Positions 1-8,096 of a DNA stretch of 64,000 bases are shown piece by piece. The notes beneath the pieces are model-generated. The model saw nothing but the letters and a program-made list of their open reading frames with translations. It was not told where the DNA came from and did no database searches. The first letter of the stretch is position 1, and each line of letters starts with the position of its first letter. Source of the stretch: an uncultured bacterium (lineage in GTDB: Bacteria; Hydrogenedentota; Hydrogenedentia; Hydrogenedentales; CAILVY01); contig CALEDJ010000006.1 in the NCBI GenBank assembly GCA_937951485.1, positions 1 to 64,000 of the forward strand. The letters run 5' to 3'. The translations under genes were made by a program, and so were the position numbers.

Positions 1-204
1 CCCACCCCTCTCCCAGCGGGAGAGGGAGCAAGAGCATTCCTCGGGTTGCGCGGTAAACGCCCTCTCCCACTGGGAGAGGGAGCAAGAGCATTCCTCGGGT
101 TGCGCGGTAAACGCCCTCTCCCACTGGGAGGGGGAGCAAGAGCATTCCTCGGGTTGCGCGGTAAACGCCCTCTCCCAGCGGGAGAGGGGTGGGGTGAGGG
201 GGAA
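1..204. repeat. REPIN-like tandem array, 54-bp period
   Basis: Four palindromes of the type CCCTCTCCC-AGC-GGGAGAGGG start near 6, 60, 114 and 168, exactly 54 bp apart, separated by an almost identical 33-bp spacer. The third copy is imperfect. The block ends in a GTGGGGTGAGGGG tail. Related palindrome pairs lie at 26795-26815 and 36129-36203, the latter with the same spacer on the other strand. A short open frame across the array is just the repeat translated. Confidence 0.9.
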
Positions 205-273
205 GGCCAATATTATCGAAGGCTATTTCAACGCTAAGAATGTTTTGGACAGCACTGACTCCAAAACGCGAAG

Positions 274-299
274 CAGGCAAAAGCCTGTACACCAGAACT
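274..299. repeat. Dispersed short repeat, inverted copy
   Basis: Read on the minus strand this is a variant of the GTACAGGCTTCAGCCTG element found twice at 4648-4703 (here with TTTT in place of TTCA). It lies just upstream of the beta-helix gene. Its internal AGGC/GCCT halves can form a small hairpin. Confidence 0.55.
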
Positions 300-330
300 T
301 CTGACACAATCACAACGGAGGGTTCTTGCG

Positions 331-2205
331 ATGCGGAGCCGTTGTCGAATCATTGTTTCCATTCTTTTGCTCGCGGCATGTGACACATGCTTCTATGCCG
401 TCGCGGAACACAACCCCGGCATTCATCGCGTGACCGACTTCGGCGCAAAGGGCGACGGTGTCACCGACGACACGGTGGCGTTTCAGACAGCCTTGGATGC
501 AGCGACGGGAGACGGTGGGGGAGTGGTCCTGATTCCCACCGGCAGTTTCCTCATACGCGGCAATCTTGTGATTCCCGACAACGTCGCGCTGGAAGGCGTA
601 TGGCGCGCTCCGGTGCGCGGCGAACCGCCCGACCAAGGCGGCACGGTCCTGCTGGCCATTGCAGGTAAAGGCGAACTCGAAGGAAAACCCTTTATCGAAA
701 TGCATATGAACAGCACGCTGAAAGGCGTGACCATTTTCTACCCGGAGCAGATCCGGGCCAATCCGCCCATCCCCTATCCCTGGACTGTCCAAGGCGCAGG
801 CAAGGACAACATTACCATTCTCGACGTTACGATGGTGAATCCCTATCAGGCGGTGGACTTGGGAACCAGGCCAAACGGACGCCACCTCATCCGCAATCTC
901 TACGCCTATGCCCTGTTCAAGGGGGTGTACATCAATCAGTGCTACGATGTCGGCCGCCTGGAAAACATCCATATCTGGCCCTTCTGGGACATAGACCCCC
1001 AGAGTCCCCTCTGGGTATTCACCCGCGAAAACGCCACCGCTTTCATCATCGGCAAGACCGACGGACAGATGGCACACAGCCTGTTCAGCATCTTTTACAA
1101 GGTGGGCATCCATTTCATTGACGGCCCCATTCATGACGAAAACGGCGAAATCGTGTCATACGCCGCCGGATGCGGCATGTACACAAACTGCTACTTCGAC
1201 GTCACGCCTTGCGCCGTGCTCGTGGATGCCGTCATGGAAACGGCAGGCGTCAGTTTTGTCAACGCCTCAATCATGTCAAAGATCGTGGTCGGACCCAGAA
1301 ATCAGGGACCGGTGAAATTCACGGGCAGCGGATTCTGGGCAACGAGCGACTTGGATTCCCACGCCGTACTGGAAGGGCGGGGCACGGTCTTTTTCGAGTC
1401 CTGCCACTTCAATGACTGGGACCGCAAGCGCCGGGGCGCGCCCTGCATTGACGCCAACAACCGGCGGCTCATCGTCACCGGCTGCGATTTCCCCACCAAC
1501 CGCGACGATCACCAGATCGTCCGCCTGGGGCCACGGGTCCGCAGCGCCGTGATCGTGGCGAACACGATGCCGGGCGGTGCGCTCATCACCAATAACGCCC
1601 CGAAAAATGCGGACATCCAGATCGGCCTCAACGCTGTGGAACCCAAGCCAAACTACGTGACAGAGTGGCTCGTGCTGGCGGGATTCCCCAACCCCGACGT
1701 TCCGGACCCCGCCCCCGGTGCGCCCACCCGCGCGGGCTATGACACAGATTATCTCACCACCCTCGGCGGCGAGGCGAATGCCACTGTCACCCCCGACACG
1801 GCGGTGGACTTCACAGACGCCCAAGGCAATACCCATCGAATCACCGCCAAGACCTTGCGCGCCGACACCCGCCGCTATATCAACCTGCGCCGCGCCTGGG
1901 ACGAGAGCCACCGCGTCGCCTACGCCTTCACCCACATTTACTCGGACCGCGACCAGACGGCCTGTTTCGATGCCGGTATGAATGACGGCGGCAAGGTATA
2001 TGTCAATGGCGAATTGGTTTATAGCCGCTTCTCTCCCCTCGGACAACAATGCCGCCCGGGCATTGACCTCTTTGAAGCCCCGCTGAAAAAAGGGTATAAC
2101 CCAATAGTGCTGAAAGTAGAAGATGGCGGAGGGACCCGATGGGAGTTTGTCTTGGAGGTCTATGGCGAAGACGGCGACCCACTACGGACGGAAATAACCC
2201 CATGA
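331..2205 (+). CDS. Secreted pectate-lyase-superfamily (right-handed beta-helix) protein
   Basis: A 624-residue protein with a Sec-type signal peptide at residues 1-25. The N-terminal sequence VTDFGAKGDGVTDDTVAFQ (about 35-53) is the hallmark start of the pectate_lyase_3 / GH28-like beta-helix fold, and the middle (about 60-440) has the repetitive short-strand texture expected of a parallel beta-helix. The C-terminal 150 residues look like a separate beta-rich module, perhaps carbohydrate binding. The family acts on extracellular or periplasmic polysaccharides, but no catalytic residues can be assigned by eye and the substrate is unknown. GGAGG lies about 10 bases before the ATG. The gene appears monocistronic. 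Confidence 0.8.
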   Translation: MRSRCRIIVSILLLAACDTCFYAVAEHNPGIHRVTDFGAKGDGVTDDTVAFQTALDAATGDGGGVVLIPTGSFLIRGNLVIPDNVALEGVWRAPVRGEPPDQGGTVLLAIAGKGELEGKPFIEMHMNSTLKGVTIFYPEQIRANPPIPYPWTVQGAGKDNITILDVTMVNPYQAVDLGTRPNGRHLIRNLYAYALFKGVYINQCYDVGRLENIHIWPFWDIDPQSPLWVFTRENATAFIIGKTDGQMAHSLFSIFYKVGIHFIDGPIHDENGEIVSYAAGCGMYTNCYFDVTPCAVLVDAVMETAGVSFVNASIMSKIVVGPRNQGPVKFTGSGFWATSDLDSHAVLEGRGTVFFESCHFNDWDRKRRGAPCIDANNRRLIVTGCDFPTNRDDHQIVRLGPRVRSAVIVANTMPGGALITNNAPKNADIQIGLNAVEPKPNYVTEWLVLAGFPNPDVPDPAPGAPTRAGYDTDYLTTLGGEANATVTPDTAVDFTDAQGNTHRITAKTLRADTRRYINLRRAWDESHRVAYAFTHIYSDRDQTACFDAGMNDGGKVYVNGELVYSRFSPLGQQCRPGIDLFEAPLKKGYNPIVLKVEDGGGTRWEFVLEVYGEDGDPLRTEITP

Positions 2206-2276
2206 AGCCAGGCGTCTGTCCCCGGTGGTCCACATTCGTCCATGTCCGTCCGTGTTGGTCCCTATCATTGTTTTTC

Positions 2277-2306
2277 TTGAAAATACCCCGGCGTTTATGG
2301 TAAAAT
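2277..2306 (+). promoter_or_regulatory. Sigma70-like promoter before the folate/pantothenate genes
   Basis: TTGAAA (2277-2282), an 18-bp spacer and TAAAAT (2301-2306). The -10 overlaps the only ATG available for folK (2297), so either this is a chance match or folK translation begins in a way not obvious from the sequence. Confidence 0.4.
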
Positions 2307-2845
2307 CTTTTTGTAACAATGCGAAAAAACCGGAATCGGGTAAAACCGTCAGTACGGTTTACTTGAGTCTGGGCAGCAATCTCTCCGACCGCAAAGCAAA
2401 CCTGCGCGCCGCATTGGCGCGTCTGGAGCAGGTGGAAGGGGTAATGCTGACTGCGGTTTCGCATTGCTACGAGACCGAGCCCCTGGGCAGGACGGACCAA
2501 CCGGCGTTCCTGAACCTGGCCGCAGAGATCTGTACGGAATTGACTCCGATGGAACTCCTGAATGCGGTGAAGGGCATCGAGGCTCGGCTGGGACGTGAAC
2601 CGTCGGAGCGTTGGGCCCCCCGGATCATTGACATTGATGTGATTCTGTGGGAGCACAAGGAGTTGACGACGGAACGGCTGACGTTGCCGCACAAATCGTT
2701 CCGCGAACGAGCCTTTGTGTTGGTTCCGCTGGCCGAGATCGCGCCCGGCGCCGTGGACCCTGTGACGGGGAAAACGGTGGCGGAACTCGCCCGCAGCGCC
2801 GAAGCCCGGGGCCGGATTGAAAAGCGCGAGAAGTTGTCTCCTTGA
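2297..2845 (+). CDS. folK: 2-amino-4-hydroxy-6-hydroxymethyldihydropteridine pyrophosphokinase (HPPK)
   Basis: HPPK moves pyrophosphate from ATP to 6-hydroxymethyl-7,8-dihydropterin in cytosolic folate synthesis. Visible motifs are VYLSLGSNLSDR at about residues 21-32, YETEPLG, and the catalytic stretch RWAPRIIDIDVILW at about 105-118, with the Mg-binding Asp pair in DID. From ATG 2297 the protein is 182 residues, slightly longer than typical HPPK because about 18 unconserved residues precede the conserved start. An upstream in-frame ATG (2225) is less likely. The stop falls just before panB, so folK probably leads a folate/pantothenate operon. No good ribosome site is seen at 2297, so the start is uncertain. 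Confidence 0.88.
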   Translation: MVKSFCNNAKKPESGKTVSTVYLSLGSNLSDRKANLRAALARLEQVEGVMLTAVSHCYETEPLGRTDQPAFLNLAAEICTELTPMELLNAVKGIEARLGREPSERWAPRIIDIDVILWEHKELTTERLTLPHKSFRERAFVLVPLAEIAPGAVDPVTGKTVAELARSAEARGRIEKREKLSP

Positions 2846-2909
2846 ACCGCTCCGCTTGGAGCCCCAACGGGACCGGGACGGGTTCGTCACGGTTCGGGAG
2901 AAAGCGCCA

Positions 2910-3779
2910 GTGTCATCGCGTGTTACCACGGCGACCTTCCGGGAACGGAAGCAGTCGGGCGAAAAAATCGCCGTACTCACCGCCTATGATTATCCTTCCG
3001 CCTTGTTGCAGGAGGAGGCGGGTGTGGACGCCATCCTCGTGGGCGATTCCCTGGGCATGGCCATTATGGGGGGCGAGGATACCCTCAGCGTCACCATGGA
3101 CGACATGCTGCATCACACCCGCATGGTATCGCGGGCCGCGCAGCGGGCCATGGTTATCGCCGACATGCCGTTCCTTTCATATCAAATCACCCCCGAGGAA
3201 GCCCTGCGCAACGCCGGCCGTTTCATCGCTGAAGCCGGCGCGCAGGCCGTGAAACTCGAAGGCCCCGCCGAACGCTTCGGAGGCGCCATCGAACTCATTC
3301 TCAGGGCGGGCATTCCTGTCATGGGGCACATCGGCCTGACCCCGCAGTCCGTGCACCAGATCGGCGGCTACAAAGTGCAGGGCCGCGACGCCGCAAGTCG
3401 TGAACGTCTGAAACAGGAAGCCTTGGGATTGCAGGAATTGGGGTGCTTTTCCATCGTGCTGGAATGCATCCCCGCCGATCTCGCCGCCGAAATCACCGCT
3501 TCCATGCAAATCCCCACCATCGGTATCGGTGCGGGCGCGGGATGCGACGGCCAGGTCCTCGTGATGCACGACATGTTGGGCTGGGGCAAAGCGCGTTTCA
3601 CCAAAACCTACGCCGATGTCCGCGCCGCCATGCTCCAAGCCTTCAAGGATTACACCGAAGAAGTGAAAAGCGGCGCTTTTCCCACGGAAGCGCATGCCTA
3701 TAAATTACGACAGGACCGCGAAGGCGCGGCCCCTGCCAGGAGTGAATCCCCTTATGCAAGTGTTTCGCCACGCGGATGA
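2910..3779 (+). CDS. panB: 3-methyl-2-oxobutanoate hydroxymethyltransferase
   Basis: PanB transfers a hydroxymethyl group from methylenetetrahydrofolate to 2-oxoisovalerate, giving ketopantoate, the first step of pantothenate synthesis. Motifs are LTAYDYPSA, VGDSLGM (Mg-binding Asp), IADMPFLSY, VKLEGP and the catalytic Glu in LECIPADLA. I place the start at GTG 2910 because GGGAG sits about 9 bases upstream and the conserved SRVTTATFRERK begins immediately after; an in-frame ATG at 2817 would add 31 unconserved residues. The resulting 289 residues exceed the usual 260-265 through a C-terminal extension of about 25 residues, part of which overlaps panC. Confidence 0.93.
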   Translation: MSSRVTTATFRERKQSGEKIAVLTAYDYPSALLQEEAGVDAILVGDSLGMAIMGGEDTLSVTMDDMLHHTRMVSRAAQRAMVIADMPFLSYQITPEEALRNAGRFIAEAGAQAVKLEGPAERFGGAIELILRAGIPVMGHIGLTPQSVHQIGGYKVQGRDAASRERLKQEALGLQELGCFSIVLECIPADLAAEITASMQIPTIGIGAGAGCDGQVLVMHDMLGWGKARFTKTYADVRAAMLQAFKDYTEEVKSGAFPTEAHAYKLRQDREGAAPARSESPYASVSPRG

Positions 3780-4611
3780 AATGCGCGCATGGTCGCTTTC
3801 CCGGAAATGCGCGGGGAAGCGCGTGGGCTTTGTGCCCACGATGGGCGCCCTGCATGAAGGCCACCTCAGCCTCATGCGCGCCGCCGTGCGCGAAAACGAT
3901 GTCGCCGTGGCAAGTATTTTCGTGAACCCTGCGCAGTTCGCGCCGAACGAAGACCTCGACGCCTATCCCCGCACTTTCGACAGCGACCTCGAAATGTCGC
4001 AGGAGGCCGGCATCCACGCGATCTACGCGCCAACCGCGTCTGCCATGTATCCGGAAGGATATTCCACTTATGTAAACGTCGATCGGGTCTCTGAGGGCCT
4101 GTGCAGCAGGACCCGCCCTCATTTCTTCCGGGGCGTAGCCACAGTGGTTGTGAAACTGTTCAACGCCGTCCTGCCGGACCGCGCTTATTTCGGCCAGAAA
4201 GACGCTCAGCAATACGCCGTCATCAAGCGTATGGCGCAGGACCTGGACATGGGCATCGAGATCATTGAAATGCCCATCATTCGCGAACCCGACGGACTCG
4301 CCATGAGTTCCAGAAACCAATACCTTGGCCCTGAAGACCGTCAACGCGCCCTGTGCCTTTCTGAATCGCTCTTCCGCGCACTGGATGCCCTGGAAGCGGG
4401 CGAAAGGTCGGTCGACAAAATCGTCCGGATGGTCCGCGACGGCATGAAGGACGTGGACATTGACTACGTCGAGATTGTGGACGCCGAAACCATGCAGCCC
4501 GTCAACGAAATCAATCGCACCGTCCTGCTGGCGGTCGCCGCGCAAGTCGGCCCCGCCCGCCTGATTGACAACATAAAATTCGCGCCGCCGGAAGCCACCG
4601 CCGCGCAATAA
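3754..4611 (+). CDS. panC: Pantoate--beta-alanine ligase
   Basis: PanC joins pantoate and beta-alanine, using ATP through a pantoyl-adenylate, to form pantothenate. The 285-residue product has the nucleotidyltransferase signature PTMGALHEGHLSL with H34 and H37, FVNPAQF, YFGQKDAQQ and the KMSKS-like MSSRNQYL at about 184-191. ATG 3754 is preferred over an in-frame ATG at 3694: AGGAG lies just upstream and the conserved MQVFRHADEMRAW starts there. The gene overlaps the end of panB by 26 bp in another frame, implying coupled translation. Confidence 0.95.
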   Translation: MQVFRHADEMRAWSLSRKCAGKRVGFVPTMGALHEGHLSLMRAAVRENDVAVASIFVNPAQFAPNEDLDAYPRTFDSDLEMSQEAGIHAIYAPTASAMYPEGYSTYVNVDRVSEGLCSRTRPHFFRGVATVVVKLFNAVLPDRAYFGQKDAQQYAVIKRMAQDLDMGIEIIEMPIIREPDGLAMSSRNQYLGPEDRQRALCLSESLFRALDALEAGERSVDKIVRMVRDGMKDVDIDYVEIVDAETMQPVNEINRTVLLAVAAQVGPARLIDNIKFAPPEATAAQ

Positions 4612-4624
4612 AAGTTCCAACGTA

Positions 4625-4703
4625 CAGTTCGGGAGTACAGTTCTGGAGTACAGGCTTCAGCCTGCAAAAGTCTGAAAAGGTCTGGAGTACAGGCTTCAGC
4701 CTG
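4625..4703. repeat. Two direct copies of a short dispersed repeat
   Basis: GTACAGGCTTCAGCCTG occurs at 4648-4664 and 4687-4703, each inside a longer TCTGGA-leading unit 39 bp apart, with a degraded third copy (GGGAGTACAG) just before. The core is a hairpin (AGGCT/AGCCT). It sits between panC and panD without an obvious break in the operon. Confidence 0.8.
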
Positions 4704-4747
4704 TGTAGTCCGCAGCGCCTTCGCGTCTGCCGCAGGAGACAAGCCCC

Positions 4748-5107
4748 ATGATGTTGACCATGTTCAGAAGCAAAATCCACCGCGCCACGGTGACCGAGGC
4801 CAACCTCAATTACACCGGCAGCCTCACCCTCGACCGTGAACTCATGGACGCCGCCGGCATGCTGGCCTATGAACAGGTGCATGTCCTCAACATCAACACC
4901 GGCAGTCGCTTTGTCACCTACATCATTGAAGGCGAACGCGGCAGCGGCGTCGTATGCCTCAACGGGGCCGCCGCACGCCTCGGCCAGCCCGGCGACCTCG
5001 TCATCGTGCTCACCTACGCCCAGATGACCCCCGAAGAAGCCCAGAACTTCAAGCCCACCCGCGTCCTCGTGGACGAAAAAAACCGCGTCATCAAGGTCGA
5101 AAAATAA
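4748..5107 (+). CDS. panD: Aspartate 1-decarboxylase (pyruvoyl enzyme precursor)
   Basis: PanD makes beta-alanine from aspartate, supplying PanC. The 119-residue proenzyme aligns without gaps to the E. coli numbering: K9, Y22, the self-cleavage site Gly24-Ser25 in NYTGS, R54 and Y58 are all present, so the first ATG is the right start and the protein should mature to a pyruvoyl enzyme. GGAG lies about 10 bases upstream. It follows panC after a 136-bp gap filled with short repeats, so it may be cotranscribed or have its own initiation. The C-terminal [13 protein letters not shown] is typical. Confidence 0.95.
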   Translation: MMLTMFRSKIHRATVTEANLNYTGSLTLDRELMDAAGMLAYEQVHVLNINTGSRFVTYIIEGERGSGVVCLNGAAARLGQPGDLVIVLTYAQMTPEEAQNFKPTRVLVDEKNRVIKVEK

Positions 5108-5137
5108 TTGGGAACGTGCCCGCCGCTGTAATGTGAC

Positions 5138-6235
5138 TCACGGCGGCGGCAGAGCGGGACCGGTGGGCTGCTGGGGGGTGGGCGGGCCTTCCAGTGCGCG
5201 CCGCCATTCCCCCGGCATGTCGCCGAGGTTCATGCCGGTCTTTTCGCGCAGCATCTGCGCGGCCCGCGCGCGTAGCGCGGGATTGCGCTCCATGACGTCC
5301 ACCAGCAGAGGCACGCTCACAGGCGAAGGCCATTGCGCAAGGGCCGCCACCGCGCGCTCCTGCAGATCGCGGTCAATGGCGACTTCCCGCAGGGCGACCG
5401 CACACAGCGCATCGAAGGCTTCAGGGCCGCCCAACCCCGCCAGCGCCTCGACGGCGATGACCCGCACCGCCCTTTCGGAATGTTGCAAGAGATTGCGCCA
5501 CACCGAGACCAGCCCGAGTTCGCCCATTCGATACAAGGCATCCGCCCCAGCCACCGCCAATGCGGCATCATCCGTCAAGACCGTCTCCACGAGCACGCCC
5601 GCCGCTTCCTCGCATCGCATCCACCCCAGGCAAAGCGCCGCAGCGCGCCGCAGCGCCACTCCCTGTGTCGCATCCTGAAGCACTGAAATCATCTCGGGAC
5701 CCAGAATCTCCCGTAATTCTGGAATATTTCGGGCAAATGAGGTTCCGGGCGCGCCTTCCAAGGCAATTACACGGTCCAGAATACGGTCCCGCAGCCAAGG
5801 ACGCTGACCGGCGGCATCGGGGCTTCTAAGTTGGATCCGCAATCCCTGCGCCGCCACGCCGCCAACCTGCGGGTCGGGATCAAAGAGAGCGTCCATCAAA
5901 CGGCTGAGCGCCTCCCGGCTGGCGAACCGCGCGTAACCTTCCACCGCCCGCATCCGGGCCGCCGGGTCTGCCGACCGCATCATGGCATCCAGCAATGCGA
6001 AACCGTCACCCAGAGACGTATCCTCGCCGGGATATCGGAAAACAGGGGCGGCCTGCCCCCGCCACAGCGATGATTCCGCCTGTTGGTTCAATGTTTCGGC
6101 GCGCCTGAGTGAGGAAAAAAATGCCGGGTTGGAAGCAGCCGCACCAGGAAGCCGGGAAGATTCAGCCAGAACCATGGAAGGTATGGACACCAGGAATACA
6201 GTCAAAGCCCACTTGTTTCGGCAATTCAGAGTCAT
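5138..6235 (-). CDS. Exported HEAT-repeat protein
   Basis: From the ATG at 6235 this is a 365-residue protein with a signal peptide (NKWALTVFLVSIPSMVLAES). From about residue 70 it consists of HEAT/PBS-lyase-like helical repeats of roughly 30-40 residues, such as ALSRLMDALFDPDPQVGGVAAQGL and AVRVIAVEALAGLGGPEAFDALC. These form solenoids for protein binding, and no enzymatic motif is visible. An in-frame ATG at 6346 would place 37 residues before the signal sequence and is rejected. It converges on panD. The role is unknown; a periplasmic scaffold is the safest guess. Confidence 0.75.
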   Translation of the reverse strand: MTLNCRNKWALTVFLVSIPSMVLAESSRLPGAAASNPAFFSSLRRAETLNQQAESSLWRGQAAPVFRYPGEDTSLGDGFALLDAMMRSADPAARMRAVEGYARFASREALSRLMDALFDPDPQVGGVAAQGLRIQLRSPDAAGQRPWLRDRILDRVIALEGAPGTSFARNIPELREILGPEMISVLQDATQGVALRRAAALCLGWMRCEEAAGVLVETVLTDDAALAVAGADALYRMGELGLVSVWRNLLQHSERAVRVIAVEALAGLGGPEAFDALCAVALREVAIDRDLQERAVAALAQWPSPVSVPLLVDVMERNPALRARAAQMLREKTGMNLGDMPGEWRRALEGPPTPQQPTGPALPPP

Positions 6236-7039
6236 TTGCTTGTCAACGCAGTTCCGATAAGAAAAACCGACAGTTTGCACCCGTTCCTCTTTCTGATCCC
6301 TGCATTCTGCCTCAATACCCTGCAATAATTCAAAATAAGGTAACACTTCAGGCGAATGAGTTGTCCGTTCGAGATTACCCTGTCGGCTCTTTACAATATG
6401 TCACCCTTGGGCGGCGGAGCGCAGTGCGGCGTGAAGTCAAGCAATCTTAAACGAATTAAATATCCGGATTGTCGCGCAATGCTGTGCTTTCAATAATGCC
6501 TTTCAATCAACCTATAGCATTGAAAAAAAAGAACTTACATAATTAGTGTCCTCATGAATTGAATATCAGCATGGATTCTTTCGCTGGACTGGGGAATAGA
6601 ATAGAAAATACGTATGTTCTTGTAAACAGCCGTCGGTAGAGGTCGTTCCCCCTGGCCACACCGGCGGCCACAGTCAGCAATGACTGATTCCCACCACTGG
6701 CGAGTGCATGTTCTGCAGTCCCCCCGCTGCATTGCACTCGCCTTCTTCCTTTTTCCCTCAAATCAACCTTGGACTGCCTGTATTGGTTTCCCGGCGAACT
6801 CACCGACAGACAAAAAAGACCGTATTCCTTGGAACCCATTGACATTCTGGAGATTATCAATTACAATACGCGAACGTAGAAATCACGCTGAATTACTTCG
6901 ATGCGCATTACCCGCCGATTGCATATGAGATGTGTACGTGGGTGAGAGTGGGGCGAGATACTTCGAATACCTCGAAAACGCGCAAAGATGATTAGATAGA
7001 TTGAATTGGTGTCAGGATTCTGTAAAAAGGAGACCATAC
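6236..7039. other. Gene-poor intergenic stretch of about 800 bp
   Basis: No open frame here has a ribosome site or a recognisable family. The left part (6330-6600) is AT-rich and the part around 6640-6760 is GC-richer. The only distinct structure is the hairpin at 6699-6742. The last 40 bases carry the ribosome site of the next gene. Confidence 0.6.
6699..6755 (+). terminator. Strong hairpin followed by a pyrimidine tract
   Basis: GGCGAGTGCA (6699-6708) pairs perfectly with TGCACTCGCC (6733-6742), with an inner TGCAG/CTGCA stem (6714-6718/6727-6731). TTCTTCCTTTTT follows on the plus strand. It looks like an intrinsic terminator, yet no plus-strand gene precedes it, so it may end a small RNA. 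Confidence 0.45.
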
Positions 7040-8020
7040 ATGACCCTACGCTTCGCCACTGGTGTGTGGATTTATTCCAGCGCCGCGGATCGTTTCTGCG
7101 TGGACGGCTACCGCGATACACCGAAATTACAGGAAATATTGTCCAACATCAGCAAGATCAAAGGCGTAAAGGCGGTGGAGATTCGCCAGACGGATGTTAC
7201 CCCTGAAATGCCGGTCAAGGAAATCAAGCGGTTGCTTAAAGAATACGGCCTGCTCTGTTCGGGCGTGACCACGAGCCTGGCGCATTCACGGCGTTTCGCA
7301 TTGGGCGGCTTTGGCCATCAGCATCAGAAGACTCGTAATGCTGCCATTGATGAAGGCCGCAAGGCGGTGGACATGGCGCGACAACTCGGCGCGCTGGATG
7401 TGACATTGCGCCTGTACAGCGACGGTTTTGATTATCCATTTCACGTGGATTACACAACCCACTGGAATACGGTGATTTCTTCGATTAAAACCATTGCGAA
7501 ATACGCATCGCCGGACATCAATGTGGCGATCGCGTACAAGCCGCGCGAACCGCGCAAGTATCTGACGGTGTCCAGCGTGGGGAAGGCGCTGTCCATGTGC
7601 CAGGAAATCGCCATGAAAAATGTCGGCGTGGCCATGAATTTCTCGCACGCGCTGATGGCGGGGGAGAACCCGGCGGAGTCCATTGCGTTTTTGACCCGGG
7701 CAAACAAACTTTTTCAGATTTACTTCAGTGACGCGTATCAATTGTGGGACGACATGATGATCCCCGGCAGCCTGCATCTGTGGGAATCGCTGGAGGCGCT
7801 GTTCTACCTGAAAACCAGCAAGTACAAGAAATTCATCACGATAGACGTATTGCCCCAGCGGATTGAACCATCACATGCCCTGCAGATTGCGATGGGCAAT
7901 CTCTCCATCCTCTACAAAAAACTGGAAAAGATGGACCCCATTGAAATCCGGAAAGCGCAACGCACGCTGGACGCCGTGGAAAGTCAGCGGATTATCCGGC
8001 GGGTCATGTTGCAAAGTTAA
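7040..8020 (+). CDS. Xylose-isomerase-like TIM-barrel protein
   Basis: A 326-residue cytosolic protein of the sugar phosphate isomerase/epimerase superfamily (AP endonuclease 2-type TIM barrel). Conserved stretches are YKPREPRKYL (about 167-176), HALMAGENPAES (203-214) and WDDMMIPGSLHLWE (236-249). ATG 7040 is chosen because AAAGGAG lies 7-8 bases upstream; the in-frame ATG at 7001 has none. Some usual metal-ligand positions look changed: IAYKP where relatives I recall have IEYKP, and NFSH where they have DIGH. Activity is therefore doubtful. No neighbouring sugar genes point to a substrate. Confidence 0.75.
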   Translation: MTLRFATGVWIYSSAADRFCVDGYRDTPKLQEILSNISKIKGVKAVEIRQTDVTPEMPVKEIKRLLKEYGLLCSGVTTSLAHSRRFALGGFGHQHQKTRNAAIDEGRKAVDMARQLGALDVTLRLYSDGFDYPFHVDYTTHWNTVISSIKTIAKYASPDINVAIAYKPREPRKYLTVSSVGKALSMCQEIAMKNVGVAMNFSHALMAGENPAESIAFLTRANKLFQIYFSDAYQLWDDMMIPGSLHLWESLEALFYLKTSKYKKFITIDVLPQRIEPSHALQIAMGNLSILYKKLEKMDPIEIRKAQRTLDAVESQRIIRRVMLQS

Positions 8021-8096
8021 GGGTGTGGAAAAAAACCGACTGAGTTGAAATTTTGATCGTTGTGTGTATCAATAATAACGCTGGGCGGACAGGAGC

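Noticed and set aside
1-204. CRISPR array
   Set aside because: The 33-bp spacers are near-identical between units, the repeat is a short palindrome, and no cas genes are nearby.
46-237. 63-residue plus-strand ORF
   Set aside because: It is the translation of the 54-bp palindromic repeat (period divisible by three), with no ribosome site.
6535-6860. Minus-strand ORFs of 65 and 102 residues in the intergenic stretch
   Set aside because: No ribosome site, no family resemblance, cysteine- and arginine-rich composition of a random frame, and they run through the hairpin.
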